From an uncultured Selenomonas sp. (GTDB taxonomy: Bacteria > Bacillota > Negativicutes > Selenomonadales > Selenomonadaceae): a stretch of 28,351 bases of DNA. Under the pieces are notes generated by a model. It saw nothing but the letters and a program-made list of their open reading frames with translations, did not search any database and had not been told where the DNA came from. This document shows, one piece after another, positions 1-8,092 of the stretch; the first letter of the stretch is position 1, and each line of letters begins with the position of its first letter. The stretch spans positions 1-28,351 of the forward strand of contig USAK01000026.1 of the NCBI GenBank assembly GCA_900552565.1, written 5' to 3'. The position numbers and the translations under genes were made by a program.

Positions 1-674
1 GCAGGTCTTGGCCTGGGGCGATGGGCAAGCGGCTTAAAAGCTGTAAACTGCTGTTCATTTATATCGTTAAGTTTATTTTCTAGTTCAAGTATCTTATTTT
101 TACTATCGCCCAGAGAGTTTTTCAAGTCAACTATTTTCTTATTCTCATTATCCAACTTATTTACTTTATCTTTTAATTCATCTTCTAATTCGATTACCTT
201 ATGCTTACGCTCATCGAGTTCTCTTTTGGTTGCATCTAATTCTTTTTCTTTGCCTGATATATCACTTGCTAATCGTTTACTTTCCTCTTCTGCATCTGAT
301 AATTTACGCAATAATTCCGTTGTCTTATTTTGGAAATCCACTATATTTTTATTTTTCGTCTGTATGGTCGAAAGAAGTTTTTTTCGCTCTTCTTCCAAAA
401 GCGCCACATTATCTAAGGCGTCCTTATATTCCTTTTTGGCCTGCTCATCTAAGAAATGTGTTACCATTTCCTCTCTAGAGGTACCACATACAGGACAATA
501 ATTAAATTTTGCTCCTACTTGATTACCACATTTACATCTCCATGGTTTCCCTTTTACGGGAAATCCATCTTCATTATCATCTAACATCTGATTAACCTGA
601 CTTTTTAAATCTCCAAAGCCGTCCTTCATTTGTTGCGATGCATTATTTATGATTTTGTTCCAACTGAAATCCAT
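1..674 (-). CDS. Zinc-ribbon and coiled-coil protein, partial (C-terminus off left edge)
   Basis: An open frame of 224 codons runs from ATG at 674 to the left edge without a stop, so only the N-terminal part is present. An AAAGGA-like ribosome-binding site lies about 10 nt upstream. Residues 47-63 form a zinc-ribbon knuckle pair, CKC then CPVCG (Cys47, 49, 60, 63). From about residue 75 to 210 the protein is rich in Glu, Lys, Leu and Asn with heptad-like spacing, which predicts a long coiled coil. A short proline/arginine-rich stretch (RPRPRP) follows at the edge. No signal peptide or membrane segment is visible. The gene is clearly more AT-rich than everything from 1370 onward, which suggests recent acquisition. 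I do not recognise the family and assign no function. A metal-binding head on a coiled-coil rod would suit a scaffold or interaction protein, but that is inference. Confidence 0.8.
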   Translation of the reverse strand, partial: MDFSWNKIINNASQQMKDGFGDLKSQVNQMLDDNEDGFPVKGKPWRCKCGNQVGAKFNYCPVCGTSREEMVTHFLDEQAKKEYKDALDNVALLEEERKKLLSTIQTKNKNIVDFQNKTTELLRKLSDAEEESKRLASDISGKEKELDATKRELDERKHKVIELEDELKDKVNKLDNENKKIVDLKNSLGDSKNKILELENKLNDINEQQFTAFKPLAHRPRPRP

Positions 675-700
675 GGATAGCCATCCTTTCTTTGATTTAT

Positions 701-720
701 AAAAGACATATATGTCTTTT
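701..720. repeat. Perfect 20-bp palindrome in the leader of the zinc-ribbon gene
   Basis: The sequence AAAAGACATATATGTCTTTT is a perfect inverted repeat about 27 bp upstream of the zinc-ribbon gene's start codon. It lies between that gene's likely promoter and its ribosome-binding site. It could be a repressor operator, or an RNA hairpin in the leader. The symmetry is seen directly; the role is inferred. Confidence 0.6.
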
Positions 721-781
721 TAGTCTCTGTATGCTGTTGATCATCCTCAGCATCTCATAGGTCAATTCATCTTATATTGGT

Positions 782-820
782 ATTATATTTCTATTATATT
801 GTAATTAGTTAATTCAACAA
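782..820 (-). promoter_or_regulatory. Likely promoter of the zinc-ribbon gene
   Basis: On the minus strand, a TTGTTG -35-like box (815-820) and a TATAAT -10 box (793-798) are separated by 16 bp. A second TATAAT lies at 782-787. This would give a leader of a little over 100 nt containing the 701-720 palindrome. The region is very AT-rich, so chance matches are possible. Confidence 0.45.
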
Positions 821-840
821 AAAAATTTCATCTCCTGCCA

Positions 841-1053
841 TATTTAATAAATTCCCCGGCAGAAAACGGCTGTACTTCCTATCAGTTGAAACAAAGTCTC
901 CTGAAGACCGCTCAAATAAATACCAGCAAACTCGCGGACCCCATCACCGACAAACGCCTGCTGCAGCTCATCAACAAATCCCCACACATAGACGAAAAGT
1001 CAAAAGCCATTATCGATGCTATCATTAACCTGTCTAAGAAAAAGTCGACTTGA
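841..1053 (+). pseudogene. 3' remnant of a probable helix-turn-helix (XRE-type) regulator
   Basis: A plus-strand frame with no plausible start runs to TGA at 1051-1053. It encodes a protein-like tail ending with PITDKRLLQLINKSPHIDEK and then a short amphipathic helix (AIIDAIINL) and lysines. The combination of a residue-counting helix and a KAIIDAI-like segment is what I would expect at the C-terminus of an XRE-family regulator. The DNA-binding domain is missing, because the frame is blocked by a stop at 802-804 and no ATG or GTG with a ribosome-binding site precedes the segment. The likeliest reading is the orphaned end of a gene truncated by a deletion or rearrangement that brought in the AT-rich segment to its left. 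The family assignment is by eye only. Confidence 0.45.
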
Positions 1054-1065
1054 TGACTTTTTTAT
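1039..1065 (+). terminator. Weak rho-independent terminator after the regulator remnant
   Basis: AAAAAGTC (1039-1046) pairs with GACTTTTT (1055-1062) around an 8-nt loop and ends in T residues. The hairpin overlaps the remnant's stop codon. The stem is short and AT-rich, so termination strength is doubtful. Confidence 0.4.
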
Positions 1066-1186
1066 TTCCATACAAAAAAGCCGCCCGAAGGCGACAGTAT
1101 CGCGGCATCACGTCCTATGATATAATAAATTATAAGCCCTCTCCCCAACCCTCACATAAACACCCAAAAAAACGAAGGTGACTAAT

Positions 1187-1375
1187 TTGAGAATGATAAC
1201 ACCACTTGAACGTCAGATAATAGCTGCCCGGCAGAATTGCAAGATTCTGTGCCGTTCCTTAGGTTTTTCCGAGGATGAGGCCAAAGCTTATTCCGGCAAA
1301 CAACAAAATAAAAAAGGATTGTGCACGACAGCCAAAGCTGATGCACAATCCTTTTCTTTATGCGATTTTACTTAA
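1187..1375 (+). CDS. Doubtful small ORF, about 62 codons
   Basis: This is a short plus-strand frame with GAAGGTG (1174-1180) about 6 nt before a TTG at 1187; a GTG at 1178 and an ATG at 1193 are also in frame. The first 40 residues look protein-like (for example LERQIIAARQNCK and LGFSEDEAKAYSG). The last third is read straight through the bidirectional terminator at 1312-1355, and the stop overlaps the end of ilvB. It may be a remnant from the same decayed region as 841-1053, or chance. I do not recognise it. Confidence 0.25.
   Translation: MRMITPLERQIIAARQNCKILCRSLGFSEDEAKAYSGKQQNKKGLCTTAKADAQSFSLCDFT
1304..1355 (-). terminator. Strong terminator of the leuCDB-ilvB unit (symmetrical stem)
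   Basis: A 14-bp perfect stem (1312-1325 with 1342-1355) encloses a 16-nt loop, which contains its own CAGC/GCTG mini-stem. Read leftward, it follows the ilvB stop by about 12 nt and ends in TTTTTTATTTTG. The plus-strand copy also ends in T residues, so it could act in both directions. Confidence 0.88.
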
Positions 1376-3032
1376 ACTCTACAAACTCATCAATGCGGGC
1401 GCCGCCCTTGGTCATGGGTTCGACGAAGCTGCGCCAGACGTTGAGGATGATGACGCGCGGATGGTCTTTGTCGTCGAGGGCGTTCTTGAAGGCCTCGGCA
1501 AATTCATCCTGTGTCGAGACGGACTCGGCTTTGATGCCGAAGCTCTCGGCGTACTTGACATAATCCATCGGGTAGTCGAGCTCGCAGGCGATGTAACGCT
1601 CTTTGTACATGACTTTCTGGAGCTGGCGAATCATGCCGAGGCTCCGGTTGTTGACAATGAGCGAGATGATGGGCAGCTTGAGCCTTGCAATCGTGTAGAA
1701 CTCGTTGCCCGTCATCTTGATGCCGCCGTCGCCGGCCACGTGGATGAGGCGGCGGTCTTTGCCGTAGTAGAGCTGCGCGCCCATGGCCGCGGGCAGGCCG
1801 AAGCCCATCGTGCCGAGGCCGCCCGAGGTCAGCCACGTGCGCGGCTCCTCAATGGCGAGATGCAGGGCCGCCCACATCTGGTGCTGGCCGACGTCAGTCG
1901 CATAGGCGTATTTTTTGCCCTGCGTCTGCAGCCTGACCTGATGCATCGCCCAAGGCACGGTCAGTCGGTTCTGGTGATAATCATAGGCATAGGCCTCACG
2001 CCATTTGTCAATCTGCGTCCACCAGTCCGTCAGGCCCGAGCTTGCATCGTGCTTCATCAGGAGGGACAAAATGACTTTCATATTGCCGGCAAGGCCAAGG
2101 CAGTTGGCGACGTTCTTATCGATTTCGGCAGGGTCGATGTCGATGTGGATGAACTTCGTGTTCTGCGTGTACTTGTCGAGATTGCCCGTCTGGCGGTCGG
2201 CGAAACGGCTGCCGATGGCGATGACGAGGTCAGCCGCACCAATCGCGTGATTTGCGGCTTTCTCGCCGTGCATGCCGGCAAAGCCCAGGGACTGCGGATG
2301 GGAGCGCGGGATGGCGCCAAGGCCCATGAGCGTATGGACGACCGGCAGATGATATTTCTCGATGAAGGCGATGACTTCTTTCGTCGCGCCGGCCGAGATA
2401 ACACCGCCGCCGACAATGACGACTGGTTTTTTCGCCTTGACGATTTCGTCGGCTGCTTCCGCTGCACAAATCAGAAAGTCGGCGTCTGGCTGGCCGTGCT
2501 TTTCTTCTGGCAGAGGCTCCGGCTCGTAGTCGACATCCGCGAGGAAAATATCGCGCGGCACATCGATGAGCACAGGGCCGGGTCTGCCGTGGCGCGCAAG
2601 CGCAAAGGCCTTGCGCACGGTCGGCACGAGTTTCTTCGGGTCCTTGACCTTGAAATTGTGTTTTGTGATCGGCATGGTCACGTCGAGGATATCTGTTTCC
2701 TGAAAAGAATCCCGACCCATCATGGACGTATCGACCTGCCCCGTGATGGCCACGACCGGAATCGAATCCATGAAAGCCGTGGCGAGACCCGTGACGAGAT
2801 TGGTCGCGCCCGGTCCTGATGTCGCGATGCAGACACCGACTTTGCCCGAAACGCGTGCATAGCCGTCAGCGGCATGTGCGGCATTTTGTTCATGGGTCAC
2901 GAGAATTTCCCGAATATCGGGGTTCTCATAAAAAGCATCGTAAAGCGGCAGGATCATGCCGCCCGGATAACCGAAAACCGTATCCACGCCCTGTTCTTTG
3001 AGGCAGAGCGCCACGGCCTTTGCTCCTTTCAT
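1368..3032 (-). CDS. ilvB: Acetolactate synthase, large (catalytic) subunit
   Basis: This 554-residue thiamine-diphosphate enzyme is of the biosynthetic acetohydroxyacid synthase type. It condenses two pyruvates, or pyruvate with 2-ketobutyrate, in the first common step of valine and isoleucine synthesis. The N-terminal pyrimidine-binding domain carries the catalytic Glu48 in THEQNAAHAADGYAR. A central FAD/Rossmann-like domain follows (about 195-330). The C-terminal domain has the Mg/diphosphate motif starting GDG at 434-436 and ending with NN at 461-462. The start ATG has GAGGGGG about 7 nt upstream. It is the last gene of a leftward unit, 48 bp after leuB, and a strong terminator follows. 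Its regulatory partner IlvN is not adjacent but lies more than 4 kb upstream at the head of the cluster. A catabolic or paralogous role cannot be excluded, but the setting favours biosynthesis. Confidence 0.93.
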   Translation of the reverse strand: MKGAKAVALCLKEQGVDTVFGYPGGMILPLYDAFYENPDIREILVTHEQNAAHAADGYARVSGKVGVCIATSGPGATNLVTGLATAFMDSIPVVAITGQVDTSMMGRDSFQETDILDVTMPITKHNFKVKDPKKLVPTVRKAFALARHGRPGPVLIDVPRDIFLADVDYEPEPLPEEKHGQPDADFLICAAEAADEIVKAKKPVVIVGGGVISAGATKEVIAFIEKYHLPVVHTLMGLGAIPRSHPQSLGFAGMHGEKAANHAIGAADLVIAIGSRFADRQTGNLDKYTQNTKFIHIDIDPAEIDKNVANCLGLAGNMKVILSLLMKHDASSGLTDWWTQIDKWREAYAYDYHQNRLTVPWAMHQVRLQTQGKKYAYATDVGQHQMWAALHLAIEEPRTWLTSGGLGTMGFGLPAAMGAQLYYGKDRRLIHVAGDGGIKMTGNEFYTIARLKLPIISLIVNNRSLGMIRQLQKVMYKERYIACELDYPMDYVKYAESFGIKAESVSTQDEFAEAFKNALDDKDHPRVIILNVWRSFVEPMTKGGARIDEFVEFK

Positions 3033-3080
3033 CGAATTCCCCCTCTGTCACTGCAAAAATCATGATGCGGCAGACAAAAG

Positions 3081-4148
3081 TCAAAGGCGTTCGCAGATGA
3101 CTTTCGTGATTTCTTCGGTATTGGCCTTCTTGAAACCTTCCTTCCAAAGGTCCGGCGTGCGGTAGCCGTCGGCAAGCGCCTTATCGACAGCTGCTTCGAT
3201 GGCCTTGGCTGCTTCTTCCTCATGCAGGGAGTAACGCAGCAGCATCGCAGCGGAAAGAATCGTGCCCATCGGGTTGGCGATGCCTTTGCCCGCGATGTCC
3301 GGGGCACTGCCGTGAATCGGCTCATAAAGGCTCGTGCTCGTGCCGATGGAAGCCGACGGCATCATGCCGATGGAACCGCCGATGACGGCAGCTTCGTCGG
3401 AAAGGATATCGCCAAACAGATTGCCCGTCACGATGACATCGAACTGCGTCGGATGAATGGCGAGCTGCATGGAGCAGTTGTCGACGTAGAGGTTGTTGAG
3501 CTCGACGTCTTTGTAGTTTTCGGCGACTTTTGCGACCGTACGGCGCCAGAGACGCGACGTAGCAAGGACGTTGGCCTTGTCGACGGACGTCACTTTGCCG
3601 CGGCGCAGACGGGCCGTCTCGAAAGCGAGCTTCGAAATGCGCTCGACTTCTGGAACGGAGTAGTTCTCGAGGTCCCAGGCACGCTCAGCACCGTTGTGCT
3701 GCTCGGATTCGCATTTATCACCGAAGTAGATGCCGCCGATGAGCTCACGCACGATGACGAGGTCAACGCCTTTGACGAGTTCCGGCTTGAGCGGGGAATA
3801 CTCGACGAGGGCATCCGCGACTTTTACTGGACGCAGGTTGGCGTAAAGGCCGAGGTTCTTGCGCAGGCCGAGGATGGCTTTTTCAGGGCGCAGGGCCGGG
3901 TCGACATTGTCCCATTTGTCGCCGCCGACTGCGCCGAAGAGGACGCCGTCCGATGCCTTGCAGGCCTCGATCGTGTCGTCCGGCAGCGGCGTGCCGAATT
4001 TGTCATAGGCCGTGCCGCCGGCGTCTTTGTACGTATAGGAAAGGCCAAGGCCGAACTTTTCATCGGCTTTCTTGAGGACCTCTACTGCTGAATCCGTGAT
4101 TTCTTTACCGATGCCATCGCCCGGGATGACTGTAATTTTATATGCCAT
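3081..4148 (-). CDS. leuB: 3-isopropylmalate dehydrogenase
   Basis: This 355-residue beta-decarboxylating dehydrogenase oxidises (2R,3S)-3-isopropylmalate with NAD to the precursor of 2-oxoisocaproate, in leucine synthesis. The length is normal for the family. Visible hallmarks are the N-terminal VIPGDGIGKEI, the central LYVDNCSMQLAIHPTQFDVIV, the metal-binding Asp-rich stretch in NLFGDILSDEAAVIGGSIGM, and the C-terminal cofactor loop IHGSAPDIAGKGIANPMG. The start ATG has AGAAGG about 7 nt upstream. It follows leuD after 123 bp that contain a long hairpin, and precedes ilvB by 48 bp. Cytoplasmic, probably homodimeric. Confidence 0.97.
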   Translation of the reverse strand: MAYKITVIPGDGIGKEITDSAVEVLKKADEKFGLGLSYTYKDAGGTAYDKFGTPLPDDTIEACKASDGVLFGAVGGDKWDNVDPALRPEKAILGLRKNLGLYANLRPVKVADALVEYSPLKPELVKGVDLVIVRELIGGIYFGDKCESEQHNGAERAWDLENYSVPEVERISKLAFETARLRRGKVTSVDKANVLATSRLWRRTVAKVAENYKDVELNNLYVDNCSMQLAIHPTQFDVIVTGNLFGDILSDEAAVIGGSIGMMPSASIGTSTSLYEPIHGSAPDIAGKGIANPMGTILSAAMLLRYSLHEEEAAKAIEAAVDKALADGYRTPDLWKEGFKKANTEEITKVICERL

Positions 4149-4213
4149 ATTGCTACCTTCTTTTTTTTGCCTTTTTGTTTGCCGTTATCTTTCTGCCAAT
4201 ACGATACGCGAAA

Positions 4214-4260
4214 GGAATGCCCTTTCCTTCTATTATATATAGAAGGAAACAGAGCATTCC
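4214..4260 (-). repeat. Long imperfect hairpin between leuD and leuB
   Basis: Outer arms of 7 bp (4214-4220 with 4254-4260) and inner arms of 11 bp (4223-4233 with 4239-4249) form a two-part stem with a small internal bulge and a 5-nt AT loop. It starts 11 nt after the leuD stop in the leftward transcript. No T-run follows, so it is not a standard terminator. It could be an RNA-processing or stabilising element, or could lower leuB-ilvB expression relative to leuCD. Confidence 0.7.
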
Positions 4261-4271
4261 CGGCGCAGTCT

Positions 4272-4763
4272 TTAAGCCTGCTGGCTCTTGATGTAGTTAA
4301 TCAGGCCGCCGGCTTTGGCGATATCCTGAACGAAGCCCGGCAGCGGATGTGCGTGGAACACATCGCCCGTCGTCAAGTCTTCGATGACGCCCGTTGCCGT
4401 ATCCACGCGCAGTTTGTCGCCGGCCTTGATTTTCTCGACTTCATCGCCGATTTCGAGCAACGGCAGGCCGATGTTGATGCCGTTGCGGTAGAAAATGCGC
4501 GCGAAGCTCGCGGCAATGACCACAGGGATGCCCGAAGCTTTGATGGCCACCGGTGCATGTTCACGCGAGGAGCCGCAGCCGAAGTTGCGGCCGCCGACCA
4601 TGATGTCGCCTTCTTTGACGTTTTTGGCAAAACTCTCGTCGATATCGACCATGCAGTGCGTAGCAAGTTCTTTCGGGTCAAATGTATTGAGGTAGCGTGC
4701 CGGAATAATGACATCCGTGTCGATGTTATCTCCGTAGCGCCATACTTTACCTTCGTGTTTCAT
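4272..4763 (-). CDS. leuD: 3-isopropylmalate dehydratase, small subunit
   Basis: This 163-residue swivel-domain subunit joins with LeuC to isomerise 2-isopropylmalate to 3-isopropylmalate in leucine synthesis. It is the short form typical of subunits that pair with the roughly 420-residue LeuC type. It has YGDNIDTDVIIPARYL near the N-terminus and the substrate-recognition motif GCGSSREHAP at about 62-71. The start ATG lies 1 nt after the leuC stop codon, and the ribosome-binding site GGAGGT sits inside the end of leuC. Translation of the two subunits is therefore probably coupled. Confidence 0.96.
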   Translation of the reverse strand: MKHEGKVWRYGDNIDTDVIIPARYLNTFDPKELATHCMVDIDESFAKNVKEGDIMVGGRNFGCGSSREHAPVAIKASGIPVVIAASFARIFYRNGINIGLPLLEIGDEVEKIKAGDKLRVDTATGVIEDLTTGDVFHAHPLPGFVQDIAKAGGLINYIKSQQA

Positions 4764-4764
4764 G

Positions 4765-6027
4765 TTACTTTACCTCCTCCGGTGTAGCGATGCGTCCAAG
4801 GATTGCACTCGCGGCAGCGACATGCGGGCCGGCGAGGTAAACTTCACTGTCGACATGGCCCATGCGGCCGCGGAAGTTGCGGTTCGTCGTTGAAACGCAT
4901 TTTTCACCAGCGGCGAGGATGCCCATGTAGCCGCCGAGGCACGGGCCGCAGGTCGGCGTCGAGACAGCGCAGCCCGCATCGATGAATACATCGATATAGC
5001 CGCGTTTCATCGACTCTTTGTAAATGGCAGGGCTGCCCGGGATGACGATGCAGCGCACGCGGTCAGCGACTTTGTGGCCATCGAGGATGGAAGCTGCGAT
5101 TTCCATATCTTCAAGACGGCCATTCGTGCACGAACCGATGATGACCTGGTCGATCGCAATCGGCTCTTTGATATCTTCAACGCGCTTCGTGTTGCCCGGC
5201 AGATGCGGGAAAGCGACGACCGGCTTGAGCTCGGAGAGATTGATTTCGACCGTGCGGCAGTACTCGGCGTCATCGTCGGCAGCGACCGGCTCATACGGCT
5301 TCTTGACGCGGCCGTCGACATAAGCCTTCGTGATTTCGTCGAACGGGAAAATACCAGCCTTGCCGCCCGCTTCAATGGCCATGTTCGAGATGGTCAGACG
5401 GTCCGTCATCGTCAGGGCCTTGACGCCCGGGCCGGCAAATTCGAGGGATTTATAGAGAGCACCGTCGACGCCGATCATGCCGATGAGCGTCAGGATGACA
5501 TCTTTGCCGTTGATATCGGCTGGCTTCTCGCCCGTCAGATAGACCTTGATGGCCTCCGGTACTTTGAACCAGGCCTTGCCCGTGGCCATGGCAGCACCGA
5601 GGTCCGTCGAGCCTACGCCCGTGGCAAATCCGTTGACTGCACCATACGTGCACGTATGGGAGTCCGCGCCAATCGTCAGCATGCCCGGAGCGACAATGCC
5701 CTTCTCCGGCAGAATGACGTGCTCGATGCCAACGCGGCCCTGCTCGAAGTAATTGACAATGTCGTATTTATGTGCAAAGTCGCGTACGGCCTTGGCCAGT
5801 TCTGCCGACTTGATGTCCTTGGCCGGCTGGAAATGGTCCGGTACGAGTGCAATTTTCGTGCGGTCAAAGACGGGGCGGCCGATTTCCTCAAATTTCTTGA
5901 TGGACGGCGGCGCCGTGATATCGTTGGCGAGTACCATATCGAGATTGCAGGTCACGAGCTGTCCGGCTTTCACGGAATCGAGGCCGGCGTGTTTCGCGAG
6001 GATTTTCTCGCTCATAGTCATACCCAT
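4765..6027 (-). CDS. leuC: 3-isopropylmalate dehydratase, large subunit
   Basis: This 420-residue aconitase-family subunit carries the [4Fe-4S] cluster of isopropylmalate isomerase. The cluster ligands are visible as the Cys of GSCTNGR and the CxxC pair in [10 protein letters not shown]. The substrate-binding [13 protein letters not shown] motif is present. The length matches the bacterial/archaeal short LeuC class. Three in-frame ATG codons are clustered at the start; the first, at 6027, is chosen because AGGAGG lies 7 nt upstream. The gene follows a strong terminator-like hairpin and a second small hairpin that separate it from ilvC, so it probably opens its own transcript or lies behind an attenuator. 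Confidence 0.96.
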   Translation of the reverse strand: MGMTMSEKILAKHAGLDSVKAGQLVTCNLDMVLANDITAPPSIKKFEEIGRPVFDRTKIALVPDHFQPAKDIKSAELAKAVRDFAHKYDIVNYFEQGRVGIEHVILPEKGIVAPGMLTIGADSHTCTYGAVNGFATGVGSTDLGAAMATGKAWFKVPEAIKVYLTGEKPADINGKDVILTLIGMIGVDGALYKSLEFAGPGVKALTMTDRLTISNMAIEAGGKAGIFPFDEITKAYVDGRVKKPYEPVAADDDAEYCRTVEINLSELKPVVAFPHLPGNTKRVEDIKEPIAIDQVIIGSCTNGRLEDMEIAASILDGHKVADRVRCIVIPGSPAIYKESMKRGYIDVFIDAGCAVSTPTCGPCLGGYMGILAAGEKCVSTTNRNFRGRMGHVDSEVYLAGPHVAAASAILGRIATPEEVK

Positions 6028-6051
6028 AGTATGCCCTCCTAATATTTATAT

Positions 6052-6070
6052 GTATGCTTCTTCAGCATAC
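6052..6070 (-). repeat. Small hairpin just upstream of leuC
   Basis: GTATGCT (6052-6058) pairs perfectly with AGCATAC (6064-6070) around a 5-nt loop. It lies between the ilvC-leuC terminator and the leuC ribosome-binding site. Together with the terminator it might form part of an attenuation switch, though no alternative pairing between the two is obvious by eye. Confidence 0.5.
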
Positions 6071-6081
6071 TCAGTTATTGG

Positions 6082-6116
6082 AAAAAACTTCCCCGACGTA
6101 TAATTCGCCGGGGAAG
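6082..6116 (-). terminator. Strong rho-independent terminator between ilvC and leuC
   Basis: Reading leftward, an 11-bp GC-rich stem (6088-6098 with 6106-6116, one G-T pair) with a 7-nt loop is followed by six T residues. It lies about 34 nt after the ilvC stop. It should end the ilvN-ilvC transcript, or attenuate read-through into leuC-leuD-leuB-ilvB. Confidence 0.9.
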
Positions 6117-6149
6117 CGTTTATTTCCTGTTCAATTGAACGGTATAAAA

Positions 6150-7677
<1,528 letters not shown>

Positions 7678-7714
7678 GGTTTTCATCTCCTCCCAGAAGT
7701 GTTACAGCACAATC

Positions 7715-7743
7715 ATTATATCATGGATGTCTTGCGCTTTCAA
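7715..7743 (-). promoter_or_regulatory. Proximal promoter of ilvN-ilvC
   Basis: The minus strand has TTGAAA (7738-7743), a 17-bp spacer and a consensus TATAAT (7715-7720). Transcription would begin about 30 nt before the ilvN start. That leaves no room for a T-box or leader-peptide attenuator from this promoter. Confidence 0.75.
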
Positions 7744-7754
7744 TGTGTAACGCT

Positions 7755-7776
7755 GTAAACATGTATACATTATTAC
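7755..7776. promoter_or_regulatory. Operator-like palindrome upstream of ilvN
   Basis: The 22-bp inverted repeat GTAA-N2-ATGTATACAT-N2-TTAC has a perfect 10-bp core. It overlaps the -10 region of the distal ilvN promoter and lies 12 bp upstream of the proximal -35 box. A repressor or activator bound here could control both. The regulator is unknown. Confidence 0.5.
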
Positions 7777-7797
7777 TCTATGTACAGATTTTGTCAA
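7769..7797 (-). promoter_or_regulatory. Distal promoter of ilvN-ilvC
   Basis: A consensus TTGACA (7792-7797) is followed after 16-18 bp by AT-rich -10 candidates, AATAAT or TAATAA (around 7769-7775). The -35 box is perfect and the -10 is imperfect. Confidence 0.55.
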
Positions 7798-7996
7798 CAT
7801 GTTTTTGTAACTTTTTTTAGATTTTCTCGAAAAAATTGTGTCATTACTCCGTTTACAATAGACATCGAACCGGTTGCCTATTGTTCATATTGGATTCTTG
7901 TCCATTGGCACAAGAGTCTGTCGGGATTTCGTCACTCCGCATGATTTGCAAAAGAATTTTTGTCCACTCTTATATACTGTATCCACATATGACATA

Positions 7997-8005
7997 TGCT
8001 ATAAT
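7997..8005 (+). promoter_or_regulatory. Extended -10 promoter of mutY
   Basis: The sequence TGCTATAAT (7997-8005) is an exact extended -10 element (TGnTATAAT). No good -35 box lies 16-18 bp upstream, which fits extended -10 promoters. The transcript would start near 8012, giving a leader of about 80 nt. Confidence 0.55.
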
Positions 8006-8017
8006 GGAGATACTGCC

Positions 8018-8051
8018 AAAAAGCCCCTGCGGAAATATTTGCCGCAGGAGC
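8018..8051 (-). terminator. Terminator-like hairpin in the mutY leader, minus-strand polarity
   Basis: A 10-bp GC-rich stem (8023-8032 with 8042-8051, one wobble pair) is followed on the minus strand by five T residues (8018-8022). On the plus strand it forms a hairpin close to the predicted 5' end of the mutY mRNA with no T-run. No minus-strand gene ends here, so it may stop antisense transcription out of mutY or simply stabilise the mutY leader. Confidence 0.5.
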
Positions 8052-8092
8052 CAAATTATCGAAAAAATCAATGGAAAGGATCATATATTTAT

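Larger units (their letters stand above)
675..1367. other. Intergenic, decayed accessory region
   Basis: This stretch between the zinc-ribbon gene and ilvB holds that gene's palindrome and promoter, the regulator remnant, a weak terminator, a doubtful small ORF and the ilvB terminator. A further inverted repeat, ATGCTG with CAGCAT, lies around 731-753 in the leader of the zinc-ribbon gene. Composition shifts from AT-rich before about 850 to mixed afterwards. No integrase, attachment site or insertion-sequence end could be recognised. Confidence 0.6.
7687..8092. other. Divergent intergenic region between ilvN and mutY
   Basis: About 400 bp of non-coding DNA holds two leftward ilvN promoters, an operator-like palindrome, a rightward extended -10 for mutY, and a hairpin in the mutY leader that reads as a terminator on the minus strand. 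The part from about 7800 to 7980 shows no further structure I could identify. The open frames here lack ribosome-binding sites and protein-like composition. Confidence 0.6.

Noticed and set aside
1275..2819. Long plus-strand open frame (514 codons) opposite ilvB
   Set aside because: It is the antisense of ilvB in GC-rich DNA. The composition is Asp/Arg/His/Val-rich with no family resemblance, there is no ribosome-binding site, and it crosses the terminator at 1312-1355.
4149..4271. leuD-leuB hairpin as a rho-independent terminator
   Set aside because: Only three T residues follow the stem in the leftward direction and none useful on the other strand, so it is listed as a hairpin and not as a terminator.
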